DNA of 64,000 nt from contig NZ_LMEV01000013.1 of the NCBI RefSeq assembly GCF_001426505.1, positions 1 through 64,000 on the forward strand, given 5' to 3'. Source of the stretch: Variovorax sp. Root473. Lineage in GTDB: Bacteria; Pseudomonadota; Gammaproteobacteria; Burkholderiales; Burkholderiaceae_C. The translations under genes and the position numbers were made by a program. This document shows positions 42,158 to 50,860 of the stretch, one piece after another; position 1 is the stretch's first letter; each line of letters opens with the position of its first letter. Under the pieces are notes generated by a model. That model was not told where the DNA came from. It made no database searches and was given only the letters and a program-made list of their open reading frames with translations.

Positions 42158-43327
42158 TCATGCGACCGGAAGCTGCTGCTTGACCAGCGCCACCCAGTAG
42201 GCCGCACCGAGCGGCAGGATGTTGTCGTTGAAGTCGTAGTACGGGTTGTGCACGTTCGGGTCGTTCGGGCCCTCGCCCGCACCAATGCCGATGTAGGCGC
42301 CGGGGCGCTTCTGCAGCATGAAGGCGAAGTCTTCCGAGCCCATGGCCGGCGGGATGTCGGTGTGCACCTGTTCGATGTCGACCAGGCTGGCCGCCGCCGC
42401 GATGGCTGCGTCGGTCTCGGCCGGCGTGTTGACCACGCCGGGGTAGCCGCGGCGGTATTCCAGCGCCACCTTCGCGCCGTGCGTGGCGGCCACGCCGTCG
42501 CAGATCTGTTGCATCGCCGCCTGGGTCTTGTCCTGGATGCCGGCGTCGAGTGTGCGCACGGTGCCGCGCAGCACCACGGTCTCGGGAATGACGTTCCAGG
42601 TGTCGCCGCCATGGATCTGCGTGACGCTGACCACGGCCGCGTCGGTGGCGCCGGTGCGCCGGCTCACGATGGTCTGCAGCGCGTTGATGAGCTGGGCGGA
42701 GATCACCACCGAGTCGATGCCGGTCTCGGGCATGGCGCCGTGGGCGCCCTTGCCGGTGATGACGATCTCGAAGGTGTCGAGAAAGGCCGTCATCGTGCCC
42801 TTGCGGATCGCGAAGCGACCGCGCGGCAGGCTTGGAAAGTTGTGCATGCCGTAGACGGCGTCGGCCGGGAACTGCTCGAACAGGCCCTCTTCCACCATCA
42901 CGCGGCCGCCGCCTTCGTTTTCCTCGGCGGGCTGGAACACGAAGTGCACCGTGCCCTGGAACGGCTTGTGGCGCGACAGGTGCTCGGCCGCGCCCAACAG
43001 CATGGCCGTGTGGCCGTCGTGGCCGCAGGCGTGCATCTTGCCAACGCACTTGGAGGCGTGCGCCTGCGTGCCCAGCTCCTGCATGTTGAGCGCGTCGAGG
43101 TCGGCGCGCAGCGCGATGCTGGGGCCGTCGTCGGTCTTCAGCGTGCCGACCACGCCGGTGCCGGCCAGGCCGCGGTGCACGGGCAGGCCCATGAGCATCA
43201 GCGCATTGGCCACCACATTGGCGGTGCGGTGCTCTTCGAAGGCAGTCTCGGGGTTGGCGTGGATGTCGCGGCGCCAGCTCAGCATGCGGGCGCGGGTGTC
43301 TTCGGCAATCTCGGGGTCGCGGTACAT
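42158..43327 (-). CDS. M20-family amidohydrolase (hippurate-hydrolase/AbgB-like)
   Basis: The 389-residue protein has the M20D metal-binding motif [20 protein letters not shown], catalytic [10 protein letters not shown], and late [11 protein letters not shown]20D enzymes split N-acyl or N-aryl amino acids, such as hippurate or p-aminobenzoyl-glutamate, into acid and amino acid. It lies 25 bases after the DUF3100 transporter gene and just before serine deaminase, suggesting uptake of an N-acylated compound, cleavage and use of the released amino acid. The substrate is inference. Confidence 0.9.
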   Translation of the reverse strand: MYRDPEIAEDTRARMLSWRRDIHANPETAFEEHRTANVVANALMLMGLPVHRGLAGTGVVGTLKTDDGPSIALRADLDALNMQELGTQAHASKCVGKMHACGHDGHTAMLLGAAEHLSRHKPFQGTVHFVFQPAEENEGGGRVMVEEGLFEQFPADAVYGMHNFPSLPRGRFAIRKGTMTAFLDTFEIVITGKGAHGAMPETGIDSVVISAQLINALQTIVSRRTGATDAAVVSVTQIHGGDTWNVIPETVVLRGTVRTLDAGIQDKTQAAMQQICDGVAATHGAKVALEYRRGYPGVVNTPAETDAAIAAAASLVDIEQVHTDIPPAMGSEDFAFMLQKRPGAYIGIGAGEGPNDPNVHNPYYDFNDNILPLGAAYWVALVKQQLPVA

Positions 43328-43352
43328 GGCGTGGATCTCTCGTGGGATGAAA

Positions 43353-44702
43353 TCAGTGGAAGAACTCGGCGATGAAAGTCGCGCCGAGGAAGGTGCCAGC
43401 CGTCGCGGTGAGCGACACCACCACGATGCGCCAGCCCAGGCGGCGGAACACCGGCAGGTCTTTCGCGACCGAGAAGCCGGCCAGCGCCAGCACCGGCGTG
43501 GTGAAGGCCAGGAAGTTGAGCTTGGCGGTGAGCGCGATCAGCGCGTCGGAGAACGGGAACAGGCCCGGGATGCCGACCACGGTGGCCACCACCGAGAGCA
43601 CCAGCACCATCGGCAGGCGCGGCACGAAGCGCTTGATGGCTTCGACGGCGGCGGCAATGGCCACCACGGCGAGCACGCCTTCGAGCGACACCAGCACCGG
43701 CACCTTGTAGGTCAGGGCATTGCCGATGAGCACGCCGCCGCCCACCACCAGCCAGGCCAGCAGCGTGTCGCGCAGCGAGGTCGGCGCGGCGTGGGCCACG
43801 TCGGCGCTCGAGACGTTCGCGCCCGCGTCCACGGCGGCGCCCTGTTGCGCGCCGTGCTTGGAGAAGCGGCCCAGCACCGGCTCCAGCTTGCCGTAGAGCC
43901 ACGAGCACAGCGGCAGTGAGAGGAACAGCGTGAAGTAGAAGCCGGCCACGGTGGTCAGCAGGTTCGATGCCGCGGCAATCGCCGTGAGCTGCGGCAGCAT
44001 TTCGGGCGGGCTCTGCGCGGCGATGGCACCCAGCGCGGCCGCCATCAGGCTGCCCGAGCCCACGCCGGCGCCCATGGCCAGCGAGCGCGGGTCGAAGATG
44101 TGCAGGCTGGCGATGAAGCCCGCCATCACCGCGATGAACAGCGCGCCCAGCACGGTGCCGGTGATGTACTCGGCCAGCACGCCGCGGCCTTCGGGCGAGG
44201 CCATGCCGTACTTCTCGCCGATGATCACCAGGTTGCCCTCGCGGCCCACCGAGAAGGTGGCGCCCACGGCCTCGCGCTTGATGCCCAGCAGCAGCGCCAG
44301 CGGCAGGCCCAGCGCCAGGGTGCCCAGCGCATGGCCGAACTCCTGGAACAGCAGCGCCCAGCCGGCCTGCTTGACCTGCGGCAGCGCGGCGCCGACCGTG
44401 AGACCCAGCTTCACCACGAACAGCAGCAGGCCCGCGTTGAGCAGGGCGCCGGCCAGCGACTGCTGCGCCGTGGCCACGCGCACCACGCCCGGCACGCGCC
44501 GGTGCGCGATGCCCCAGGCGGCGGCCATGAGCAGCGCCCACAGCATCGGCAGCAACACCACCTTGCCGGGGCCGACGCTGAACTGCGTCGGGCCGATGAG
44601 TTCGGCCACGGCCACGAGGACCAGGGTGACGACGAGGAGCTTGAGTTTGCCGGTGGCGCTGGAAGGCGCTATGGCTGCAATCGTGGAGGCGGCGGAGGTC
44701 AT
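43353..44702 (-). CDS. DUF3100-family membrane transporter
   Basis: The 449-residue protein has ten or more hydrophobic segments and the DUF3100 signatures near its middle (GATFSVGREGNLVIIGEKYG) and C-terminus (LNFLAFTTPVLALAGFSVAKDLP). The family is thought to be an inner-membrane transporter, but no substrate is established. The start MTSAASTIAA was chosen over one 44 codons upstream because the latter overlaps the divergent palindrome. It is the first gene of the transporter/M20/serine-deaminase operon and is divergent from a LysR gene. Confidence 0.83.
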   Translation of the reverse strand: MTSAASTIAAIAPSSATGKLKLLVVTLVLVAVAELIGPTQFSVGPGKVVLLPMLWALLMAAAWGIAHRRVPGVVRVATAQQSLAGALLNAGLLLFVVKLGLTVGAALPQVKQAGWALLFQEFGHALGTLALGLPLALLLGIKREAVGATFSVGREGNLVIIGEKYGMASPEGRGVLAEYITGTVLGALFIAVMAGFIASLHIFDPRSLAMGAGVGSGSLMAAALGAIAAQSPPEMLPQLTAIAAASNLLTTVAGFYFTLFLSLPLCSWLYGKLEPVLGRFSKHGAQQGAAVDAGANVSSADVAHAAPTSLRDTLLAWLVVGGGVLIGNALTYKVPVLVSLEGVLAVVAIAAAVEAIKRFVPRLPMVLVLSVVATVVGIPGLFPFSDALIALTAKLNFLAFTTPVLALAGFSVAKDLPVFRRLGWRIVVVSLTATAGTFLGATFIAEFFH

Positions 44703-44780
44703 GGGTGGGCGTTTTCGAGGGGTGCCGGCGAGTTTCGGGCGGCGAGCCTCTTGCATCAATGACCGCAAATAAGGATATTC

Positions 44781-44797
44781 GTTGCATTGAATGCAAC
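44781..44797. promoter_or_regulatory. GTTGCATT-G-AATGCAAC palindrome, LysR operator candidate
   Basis: A perfect 8-bp dyad with a one-base centre lies between the DUF3100 operon and the LysR gene. It contains an ATG (44791) in frame with the LysR gene, which I regard as part of the operator rather than the real start, because GGAGA precedes the next ATG. Confidence 0.6.
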
Positions 44798-44814
44798 ACT
44801 CGGAGACGACCGCC

Positions 44815-45786
44815 ATGGACGACAAGCTCGACACCCGCCGGGTGCGCTACTTCATGCAGGTGCTCGACAGCGGCTCGGTGCGCGGCGCGGCCGACGTGCT
44901 CGACATGGACCCGTCGGCCGTGAGCCGCGCCATCGGCATCCTGGAGACCGAGTGCGGCCTGCCGCTGCTGGAGCGCCACGGACGCGGTGTGGTGCCCACC
45001 GACGCGGGCCAGCTGCTGGCCGGCTACGTGCGAAGGCAGCAAGGGCAAAAGCAGCACCTGCTGGCGCAGATGGACAGCATCCGCAAGATCGAGAGCGGCC
45101 ACATCGACATCGTGGCCGGCGAAGGCTATGTCGACTGGCTCATGCGGCACAGCCTGCGCATCTTCATGGCCAGCCACCCGAAGATCACGGTGAACCTCGA
45201 CGTCGCCAGCACCGACGAGATCGTGCGCCGCGTGATCGAGGAGCGTGCCCACATCGGCATGCTGTTCCAGCCGCCGAAGGACGAGCGGCTCACCTCGCAC
45301 CAGTCGCACGCGCAGCCGATCCAGGCCATGGTGCTGGGCTCGCACCCGCTCGCGCAGCTGGAGCGCCCGCTCAAGCTGGCCGACCTGCTGCCCTACCCCG
45401 GCGCCACGCTGCACCGCAATTTCGGCGTGCGCCAGCACATCGAGGCGGCCGAGATCAGCGAGGGCGTGCGGCTGCCCGCACTGCTGACCACCACCTCGTT
45501 CAGCGCGCTGGGCCACTTCGTGTCGGCGGGCCTGGGCTACACGCTGGGCACGCGCATCTCGCTCACGCCCAACGCCGACCATCCGGCGCTGGTCGAGCTG
45601 CCGATGAAGAACCCGCTGTTGTCGCAGGGGCGCTCGCACATCGTGTCGCGGCACGGCCGCCTGCTGCCGCCGGCCGCGGCGGCGCTGCTGCGGCAGGTGG
45701 TCGCTGACATGAAGCGCTATGCGGATTCCGTGGCCGGCACCGGCAAGCCCCGCGCGAGCACGCGGGGGCGCGGTGCAGCGGGTTGA
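44815..45786 (+). CDS. LysR-family regulator of the DUF3100 operon
   Basis: The 323-residue protein has a LysR helix-turn-helix (SGSVRGAADVLDMDPSAVSRAIGILETECG) and an effector domain. Its start MDDKLDTRR follows GGAGA; an in-frame ATG eight codons earlier lies inside the palindrome at 44781-44797. The last 20 residues are a basic, low-complexity tail. Divergent placement makes it the likely regulator of the DUF3100/M20/serine-deaminase genes. Confidence 0.87.
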   Translation: MDDKLDTRRVRYFMQVLDSGSVRGAADVLDMDPSAVSRAIGILETECGLPLLERHGRGVVPTDAGQLLAGYVRRQQGQKQHLLAQMDSIRKIESGHIDIVAGEGYVDWLMRHSLRIFMASHPKITVNLDVASTDEIVRRVIEERAHIGMLFQPPKDERLTSHQSHAQPIQAMVLGSHPLAQLERPLKLADLLPYPGATLHRNFGVRQHIEAAEISEGVRLPALLTTTSFSALGHFVSAGLGYTLGTRISLTPNADHPALVELPMKNPLLSQGRSHIVSRHGRLLPPAAAALLRQVVADMKRYADSVAGTGKPRASTRGRGAAG

Positions 45787-45842
45787 AGGACATGGGGCCT
45801 TGCGTTGCGTGCGCGCACGGTTCGGTGTTCTGATCGGACCCC

Positions 45843-46301
45843 ATGTCCTACCTCGCTCCCCTCTTCATTCACCTGCTGTGCGCCGCCTTCTGGGTCGGCG
45901 GCATGGCCGTCATGCACTTCGCGGTGCGCCCCGCCGCCGTCGCCACGCTGGAGCCGCCGCTGCGCCTGCGCATGATGGCCGCGACGCTGCGGCGCTTCTT
46001 CATCGGCGTGGACGCGTCCGTCACGCTGCTGTTCGTGACCGGCATCGGCATGGTCCACGCGACCGGCGGCTTTCGTGCCGTGCACTGGCGCGTCGAGGCC
46101 ATGATGGGCATTGCGCTCGTGATGGCGGCAATCTATGTCTACATCCGCGCCTCGGTATTCCGCGCGCTGCGCCGCGCGGTGGACGACAGCGCTTGGCCCG
46201 TGGCGGCCGCACGGCTGAACACCGTGCGCCAGCTGGTGGCGCTCAACCTCGCACTGGGCGTGGTGGTGTTCGCGGTGGCGGTGATCGGGCGCGGCGGCTA
46301 G
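45843..46301 (+). CDS. CopD-family membrane protein
   Basis: This 152-residue protein has four transmembrane segments, with His10 in the first helix (LFIHLLCAAFWVGGMAVMHFAVRPAA) and the RFFIGVDASVTLLFVTGIGMV block, as in CopD-domain proteins. CopD-like proteins are linked to copper handling or heme-related redox, but single-domain versions like this one are mostly uncharacterised. It is a single gene whose last four bases overlap the end of the convergent glyoxalase-like gene. Confidence 0.78.
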   Translation: MSYLAPLFIHLLCAAFWVGGMAVMHFAVRPAAVATLEPPLRLRMMAATLRRFFIGVDASVTLLFVTGIGMVHATGGFRAVHWRVEAMMGIALVMAAIYVYIRASVFRALRRAVDDSAWPVAAARLNTVRQLVALNLALGVVVFAVAVIGRGG

Positions 46302-46756
46302 ACCGCGGGCCCCTTCAGTTCAACGCCATTGCCATCGGGGTCTTCGAGGTAGATCGAAGGGCCGTTGCCTTCGGCGCCGAAGTTGTTCTGCACCTCGCCC
46401 TGCACCGGCACGCCGTGCCGCGCCATGCGCGCGCGGATCGCCGCTTCGTCGAAAGGCTCGATGCGCAGGCAGAGGTGATCGACGTTGCGGCCCTCGCGCC
46501 CGGCGAGCTCGCCGCCCTGGCTACCGAGCTTGCCGTCGTGCGTGACGAGATCGATGAGGCTGCTGCCGGCGCGCAGGTGCACGAGGCCGAGGTCGTCGCG
46601 GCGCTTCTCTAACGTGCAGCCGAGCACGTCGCAATAGAAGGCCATGGACCGCGCGGCGTCGCGCACGCGCAGCACGACGTGGTCGATGCGCAGCACCGCG
46701 AACGGGGCTGCGTCGGTGGCAGTGTCAGGAGACGACGGATCAGGCGGGCGCGTCAT
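46298..46756 (-). CDS. Glyoxalase/VOC-superfamily protein
   Basis: The 152-residue protein has the vicinal-oxygen-chelate pattern: RIDHVVLRVRDAARSMAFYCDVLG, then NVDHLCLRIEPFDE, then IYLEDPDGNGVELKGP, supplying His and Glu metal ligands. Members include lactoylglutathione lyases, extradiol dioxygenases and antibiotic-resistance proteins. The substrate is unknown. The start MTRPPDPS was chosen over one 19 codons upstream. It follows the CoA-transferase gene on the same strand by about a dozen bases. Confidence 0.82.
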   Translation of the reverse strand: MTRPPDPSSPDTATDAAPFAVLRIDHVVLRVRDAARSMAFYCDVLGCTLEKRRDDLGLVHLRAGSSLIDLVTHDGKLGSQGGELAGREGRNVDHLCLRIEPFDEAAIRARMARHGVPVQGEVQNNFGAEGNGPSIYLEDPDGNGVELKGPAV

Positions 46757-46769
46757 GCCCGCCAGTGTG

Positions 46770-48008
46770 TCAGACCACCCCGGCCGCGCGCAATGCCTCG
46801 AAGCGCGTGGCATCGACCCCCATCTCGGCCAGCACCTCTTGCGTGTGCTGCCCGAGCGCGGGCGGTGCGCGGCGCAGCACCGGCGGCGTGGCCGTGAGGC
46901 GCAGCGGGCTCGCCACGCCAGTGATGCTGGCGATGCCGTCGCCCGCGTCGCGCGGCAGCGTGACGGCCAGGCCGCGCGCCTTGACCTGCGCGTCGTCGAA
47001 GGCCTGCGCGATGTCGTTGATGGGGCCGCAGGGCACGGCCTTGTCTTCGAGCAGCGCCACCCAGTCGGCGGTGGTGCGGGTGCGCGTGAGGTCTTCCATC
47101 ATCGGGATCAGCACGCCGCGGTGTTTCACGCGCAGCGTGTTGGTCGCAAAGCGTTCGTCGGCGGCCCACTCGGCGTGGCCGGCGGCTTCGCAGAAACGCG
47201 CGAACTGGCCGTTGTTGCCGATGGCCAGCAGCATCGAACCGTCTTGCGTCGGAAAGTCCTGGTAAGGCGCGAGGCTCGGGTGCGTGTTGCCCTGGCGGCC
47301 CGGCGCCTTGCCGGTGTTGAGAAAAGCGCTCGCCTGGTTGGCGAGGATGGCCATGCCCACGTCGAGCAGTGCCATGTCGATGTGCTGGCCTTCGCCGGTG
47401 CGGTCGCGCACCTGCAGCGCCGCGAGGATGGCGGTGCTCGCATAGACGCCGGTGAAGAGGTCGGTGAGCGCCACGCCCACGCGCAACGGACCACCGCCGG
47501 GCTCGCCGTCGGGGCGACCGGTGATGCTCATCATGCCGGTCATGGCCTGGATCATCAGGTCGTAGCCCGCGCGCTCGGCGTACGGGCCGTCGTGGCCGAA
47601 GCCGGTCACGCTGCAATAGATGAGGCGCGGGTTGGCCACACGCAGGCTTTCCTGGTCGAGGCCGTACTGCTTGAGGCCGCCGGTCTTGAAGTTCTCGACC
47701 ACGATGTCGGCCTGCGCCGCCATCTGCTGCAGCAGCGCCTGCCCCTTGGGCGTGGCCATGTCGATGGTGACCGAACGCTTGTTGCGGTTGCAGGAGGTGA
47801 AGTAGCTGGCCTGGTCGGTGTCGTGGCCGTTCGCGTCCTTCACGAACGGCGGGCCCCAGGTGCGCGTGTCGTCGCCGACGCCGGGGCGTTCGATCTTGAC
47901 GACGTCGGCGCCCAGGTCCGCGAGGATCTGCGTGCACCACGGGCCCGCGAGCACGCGGGACAGATCGAGGACCTTGATGCCGTCGAGTGCTGCGGGCTTG
48001 GTGCTCAT
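46770..48008 (-). CDS. Class III CoA-transferase (CaiB/BaiF family)
   Basis: The 412-residue protein begins LDGIKVLDLSRVLAGPWCTQILADLGADVVKIE, the CaiB/BaiF signature, with catalytic Asp in GYDLMIQAMTGMMSITG. Family III enzymes move CoA between carboxylic acids. The gene starts eight bases before the end of the glutaryl-CoA dehydrogenase gene region on the same strand, so a role in activating glutarate with succinyl-CoA is likely, as in other betaproteobacterial gcdH neighbourhoods. The very long open frame joining both genes is a shadow. Confidence 0.9.
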   Translation of the reverse strand: MSTKPAALDGIKVLDLSRVLAGPWCTQILADLGADVVKIERPGVGDDTRTWGPPFVKDANGHDTDQASYFTSCNRNKRSVTIDMATPKGQALLQQMAAQADIVVENFKTGGLKQYGLDQESLRVANPRLIYCSVTGFGHDGPYAERAGYDLMIQAMTGMMSITGRPDGEPGGGPLRVGVALTDLFTGVYASTAILAALQVRDRTGEGQHIDMALLDVGMAILANQASAFLNTGKAPGRQGNTHPSLAPYQDFPTQDGSMLLAIGNNGQFARFCEAAGHAEWAADERFATNTLRVKHRGVLIPMMEDLTRTRTTADWVALLEDKAVPCGPINDIAQAFDDAQVKARGLAVTLPRDAGDGIASITGVASPLRLTATPPVLRRAPPALGQHTQEVLAEMGVDATRFEALRAAGVV

Positions 48009-48016
48009 GCGTTCGT

Positions 48017-49216
48017 TCAGTTGGCGAAAGCAGCGATGCCGGTGATGGCGCGGCCCAGGATCAGGGCGTGGATGTCGTGCGTGCCTTCGTAGGTGTTGAC
48101 CACTTCCAGGTTCACCAGGTGGCGGGCCACGCCGAACTCGTCGCTGATGCCGTTGCCGCCCATCATGTCGCGCGCCATGCGGGCGATGTCCAGCGACTTG
48201 CCGCAGTTGTTGCGCTTCATGATCGAGGTGATCTCGACCGCGGCGATGCCTTCGTCCTTCATGCGGCCCAGGCGCAGGCTGCCTTGCAGGCCCAGCGTGA
48301 TCTCGGTCTGCATGTCGGCCAGCTTTTTCTGGATGAGCTGGTTGGCGGCGAGCGGACGGCCGAACTGCTTGCGGTCCAGCGTGTACTGGCGGGCGCGGTG
48401 CCAGCAGTCTTCGGCGGCACCGATGGCGCCCCACGAGATGCCGTAGCGGGCGCTGTTCAGGCAGGTGAACGGGCCCTTCAGGCCCTGCACTTCGGGGAAG
48501 GCGTTTTCTTCGGGGCAGAACACGCCGTCCATGACGATTTCGCCGGTGATGCTGGCGCGCAGGCCGACCTTGCCGTGGATGGCAGGAGCGCTCAGGCCCT
48601 TCATGCCCTTCTCGAGCACGAAGCCGCGGATCGGACCCACGGTGCCGCTTTCGCTGACTTCCTTGGCCCACACGACGAACACGTCGGCGATGGGCGAGTT
48701 GCTGATCCACATCTTCGAGCCGCTGAGCGAGTAGCCGCCCGGCACCTTCTTGGCGCGCGTGGCCATGCTGCCGGGGTCGGAGCCGTGGTCGGGTTCGGTC
48801 AGGCCGAAGCAGCCGATCCATTCGCCGGTGGCGAGCTTGGGCAGGTACTTCTGCTTCTGGCCTTCGGTGCCGAATTCGAAGATCGGCACCATCACCAGCG
48901 AGCTCTGCACGCTGGCCATCGAGCGGTAGCCCGAGTCGACGCGCTCGACTTCGCGGGCGATCAGGCCGTAGGCCACGTAGTTCAGGCCGGGGCCGCCGTA
49001 CTGCTCGGGGATCGTCGGGCCGAGCAGGCCGAGCGCGCCCATTTCGCGAAAGATCGCCGGGTCGGTTTCGCCGGTGCGGAAGCCCTCGATGACGCGGGGC
49101 GCCAGGCGCTCCTGGCAGTAGGCGTTGGCCGCGTCGCGGATCATGCGTTCTTCGTCGGTCAGCTGCTGGTCGAGAAGAAGGGGGTCGTCCCAGTGGAATT
49201 GCGCTTTGGCGGCCAT
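48017..49216 (-). CDS. gcdH: Glutaryl-CoA dehydrogenase
   Basis: The 399-residue FAD enzyme oxidises and decarboxylates glutaryl-CoA to crotonyl-CoA in lysine and tryptophan breakdown. It has the acyl-CoA dehydrogenase blocks [18 protein letters not shown] and [11 protein letters not shown], the glutaryl-specific Arg in SARYGISWG, and the catalytic Glu in [20 protein letters not shown]. It is paired with the CoA-transferase gene and is divergent from a LysR regulator (GcdR-like position). Confidence 0.95.
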   Translation of the reverse strand: MAAKAQFHWDDPLLLDQQLTDEERMIRDAANAYCQERLAPRVIEGFRTGETDPAIFREMGALGLLGPTIPEQYGGPGLNYVAYGLIAREVERVDSGYRSMASVQSSLVMVPIFEFGTEGQKQKYLPKLATGEWIGCFGLTEPDHGSDPGSMATRAKKVPGGYSLSGSKMWISNSPIADVFVVWAKEVSESGTVGPIRGFVLEKGMKGLSAPAIHGKVGLRASITGEIVMDGVFCPEENAFPEVQGLKGPFTCLNSARYGISWGAIGAAEDCWHRARQYTLDRKQFGRPLAANQLIQKKLADMQTEITLGLQGSLRLGRMKDEGIAAVEITSIMKRNNCGKSLDIARMARDMMGGNGISDEFGVARHLVNLEVVNTYEGTHDIHALILGRAITGIAAFAN

Positions 49217-49336
49217 GTGATGTCTCCGGAAAAAGGAAATGAGAGAAACAAGAAGGGAATGGGCCGATCCTAGCCACGCGCCTGCGGTCAGGCAAACGAT
49301 GAATCCTCACCCAGATATGCGTTTGTAGAATGTCTT

Positions 49337-49352
49337 GCGAGACGTTTCTCGC
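49337..49352. promoter_or_regulatory. GCGAGA-CGTT-TCTCGC dyad between gcdH and LysR
   Basis: A perfect 6-bp inverted repeat with a four-base spacer lies 50 bases upstream of the LysR gene and 120 bases upstream of gcdH, in the right place for a shared operator. Confidence 0.45.
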
Positions 49353-49401
49353 GCTTTTCCATAGATAAACGCTCAAATCCATTCATACGATCCAGGCATA
49401 C

Positions 49402-50304
49402 ATGCGCCGCAAGATCCCGCCCCTGCAGACCCTCGTATGCTTCGACGCCGCCGCGCGCCACGAGAGCTACACGCGCGCCGCGCAGGAACTGGCGCTCACG
49501 CAGAGCGCGGTGTCGCGCCAGGTCGGCGCGCTCGAGGCCTTCCTGGGCGTGGCGCTGTTCCGCCGCACGCGGCACGGCGTGGCGCTCACGGCCAGCGGCG
49601 CCGCCTATGCACGGCAGATCGCCCGCCGCCTCGAAGCCATGGAGCGCGACACGCTCGACGCCATGGCGCACCAGGGCGAAGGCGGTTCGCTGTCGCTGGC
49701 CGCGGTGCCCACCTTCGCCACGCGCTGGCTCGTGCCCCGCCTGCGCGGTTTTGCGGCGCTGCAGCCCGACGTGGTGGTGCACATCGAGACGCGCACCCGC
49801 CCCTTCCTGTTTGCCGACGCTGAGTTCGACGCCGCGCTGTACGCCGGCACGCCCGCGCAGGTCGAGAACTGGGCCGGCACGCGCGCGCTGCTGCTGATGC
49901 ATGAAGACGTGGTGCCCGTGTGCAGCCCCTCGCTGCTGCCCGACGGCCAGGCCGTCTCGCCCGCCGCCATCGCGCAGATGCCACTGCTGCAGCAGAGCAC
50001 GCGCCCCGACGGCTGGCGCCAGTGGTTCGACGCGCAACGGATCGATGCACCCAACGCCCGCGGCGGGCCGCGCTATGAGCTGTTCTCGATCCTTGCCGCC
50101 GCCGCCTCGCACGGCCTGGGCGTGGCGCTGATGCCGACGATGCTGGTGGCCGACGAACTGGCGCGCGGCGAGCTGGTGGTGGCCTGCCCGCGGGCGCTGT
50201 CGGCGGAACGCAGCTATTACCTGGTGACGCCGGAGCGGGCGGACCAGCGGCCGTTGTTGAAGTTGTTCAGTGACTGGTTGTTGGGGCAGGCGCGCGAGGG
50301 TTGA
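49402..50304 (+). CDS. LysR-family regulator divergent from gcdH (GcvA-like)
   Basis: The 300-residue protein has the GcvA-type opening RRKIPPLQTLVCFDAAARHESYTRAAQELALTQSAVSRQ and a LysR effector domain. Regulators of this kind beside gcdH and a CoA-transferase are commonly the activator of glutarate use. That role is inferred from position. The ATG start matches the family. Confidence 0.9.
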   Translation: MRRKIPPLQTLVCFDAAARHESYTRAAQELALTQSAVSRQVGALEAFLGVALFRRTRHGVALTASGAAYARQIARRLEAMERDTLDAMAHQGEGGSLSLAAVPTFATRWLVPRLRGFAALQPDVVVHIETRTRPFLFADAEFDAALYAGTPAQVENWAGTRALLLMHEDVVPVCSPSLLPDGQAVSPAAIAQMPLLQQSTRPDGWRQWFDAQRIDAPNARGGPRYELFSILAAAASHGLGVALMPTMLVADELARGELVVACPRALSAERSYYLVTPERADQRPLLKLFSDWLLGQAREG

Positions 50305-50326
50305 AGCGCCAAAATGCATCTCATAC

Positions 50327-50354
50327 TGGACATTTTCTTAGATATGCCTAATAT
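50327..50354 (+). promoter_or_regulatory. Promoter of the HTH/nucleotidyltransferase pair
   Basis: A -35 TGGACA and -10 TAATAT with a 16-base spacer predict transcription start near 50361, only about five bases before the ATG at 50366. The mRNA would then be leaderless or nearly so; no Shine-Dalgarno sequence is present. Confidence 0.5.
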
Positions 50355-50360
50355 GGGATA
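50343..50360. promoter_or_regulatory. TATGCC-TAATAT-GGGATA operator candidate
   Basis: The half-sites TATnCC and GGnATA flank and cover the -10 box of the pair's promoter, so binding would block transcription. The HTH protein encoded immediately downstream is the likely autorepressor, as in toxin-antitoxin systems. Confidence 0.45.
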
Positions 50361-50365
50361 CATAT

Positions 50366-50860
50366 ATGCCATCCACCGCCCCGCCGATCTTGGACAGAGC
50401 CAGCCGACGCCTTGAAGCGTTCGGCCGGCATATCCATGCCCGTCGGAAGTCGCTCCGGATCAGCGCCACCACGGCCGCCGAGGCGGCGGGCATGTCGCGC
50501 ATGACGCTGCATCGCATCGAACGCGGCGAACCCTCCGTCACGATGGGGGCCTACATGAACGCCCTGGCGGCATTGGGCCTGGATGTCGAAGTGACGGCAC
50601 CCGTCGAAGGCGCCGCCAAGGAGATGGCGACGCCTGCGCCTACGCGCACGCCGACGAAGACCGTCCGGGTGGGCGACTTCGCGCAGTTGCGTCGCCTCGC
50701 ATGGCAATTGCCCGCAGACGCGGAACTCACCCCCGAAGAGGCCTGGGGCACCTACGAGCGCAACTGGCGCCACGCCGATCCGTCCGCGCTCGAGGACAAC
50801 GAACGCCAGCTGCTGTCCGAACTGGCCCGCCTGCTGGGCCGGAAGCCGCTGGATGTTTGA
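50366..50860 (+). CDS. HTH protein, antitoxin-like
   Basis: The 164-residue protein has an XRE-type helix-turn-helix in residues 18-72 (RHIHARRKSLRISATTAAEA and MSRMTLHRIERGEPSVTMGA), a Thr/Pro-rich linker (about 85-98) and a helical C-terminal half. Its end overlaps the nucleotidyltransferase gene by eight bases. The arrangement is that of an antitoxin and autorepressor preceding an AbiEii-like toxin. A promoter with an operator-like dyad lies directly before the start. Toxin neutralisation is inference. Confidence 0.78.
   Translation: MPSTAPPILDRASRRLEAFGRHIHARRKSLRISATTAAEAAGMSRMTLHRIERGEPSVTMGAYMNALAALGLDVEVTAPVEGAAKEMATPAPTRTPTKTVRVGDFAQLRRLAWQLPADAELTPEEAWGTYERNWRHADPSALEDNERQLLSELARLLGRKPLDV

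Noticed and set aside
46770..49382. Single fused 870-codon protein covering the CoA-transferase and gcdH
   Set aside because: The frame over gcdH is Arg/Pro-rich shadow sequence; the true CoA-transferase starts at 48008 and gcdH lies in another frame with full family motifs.
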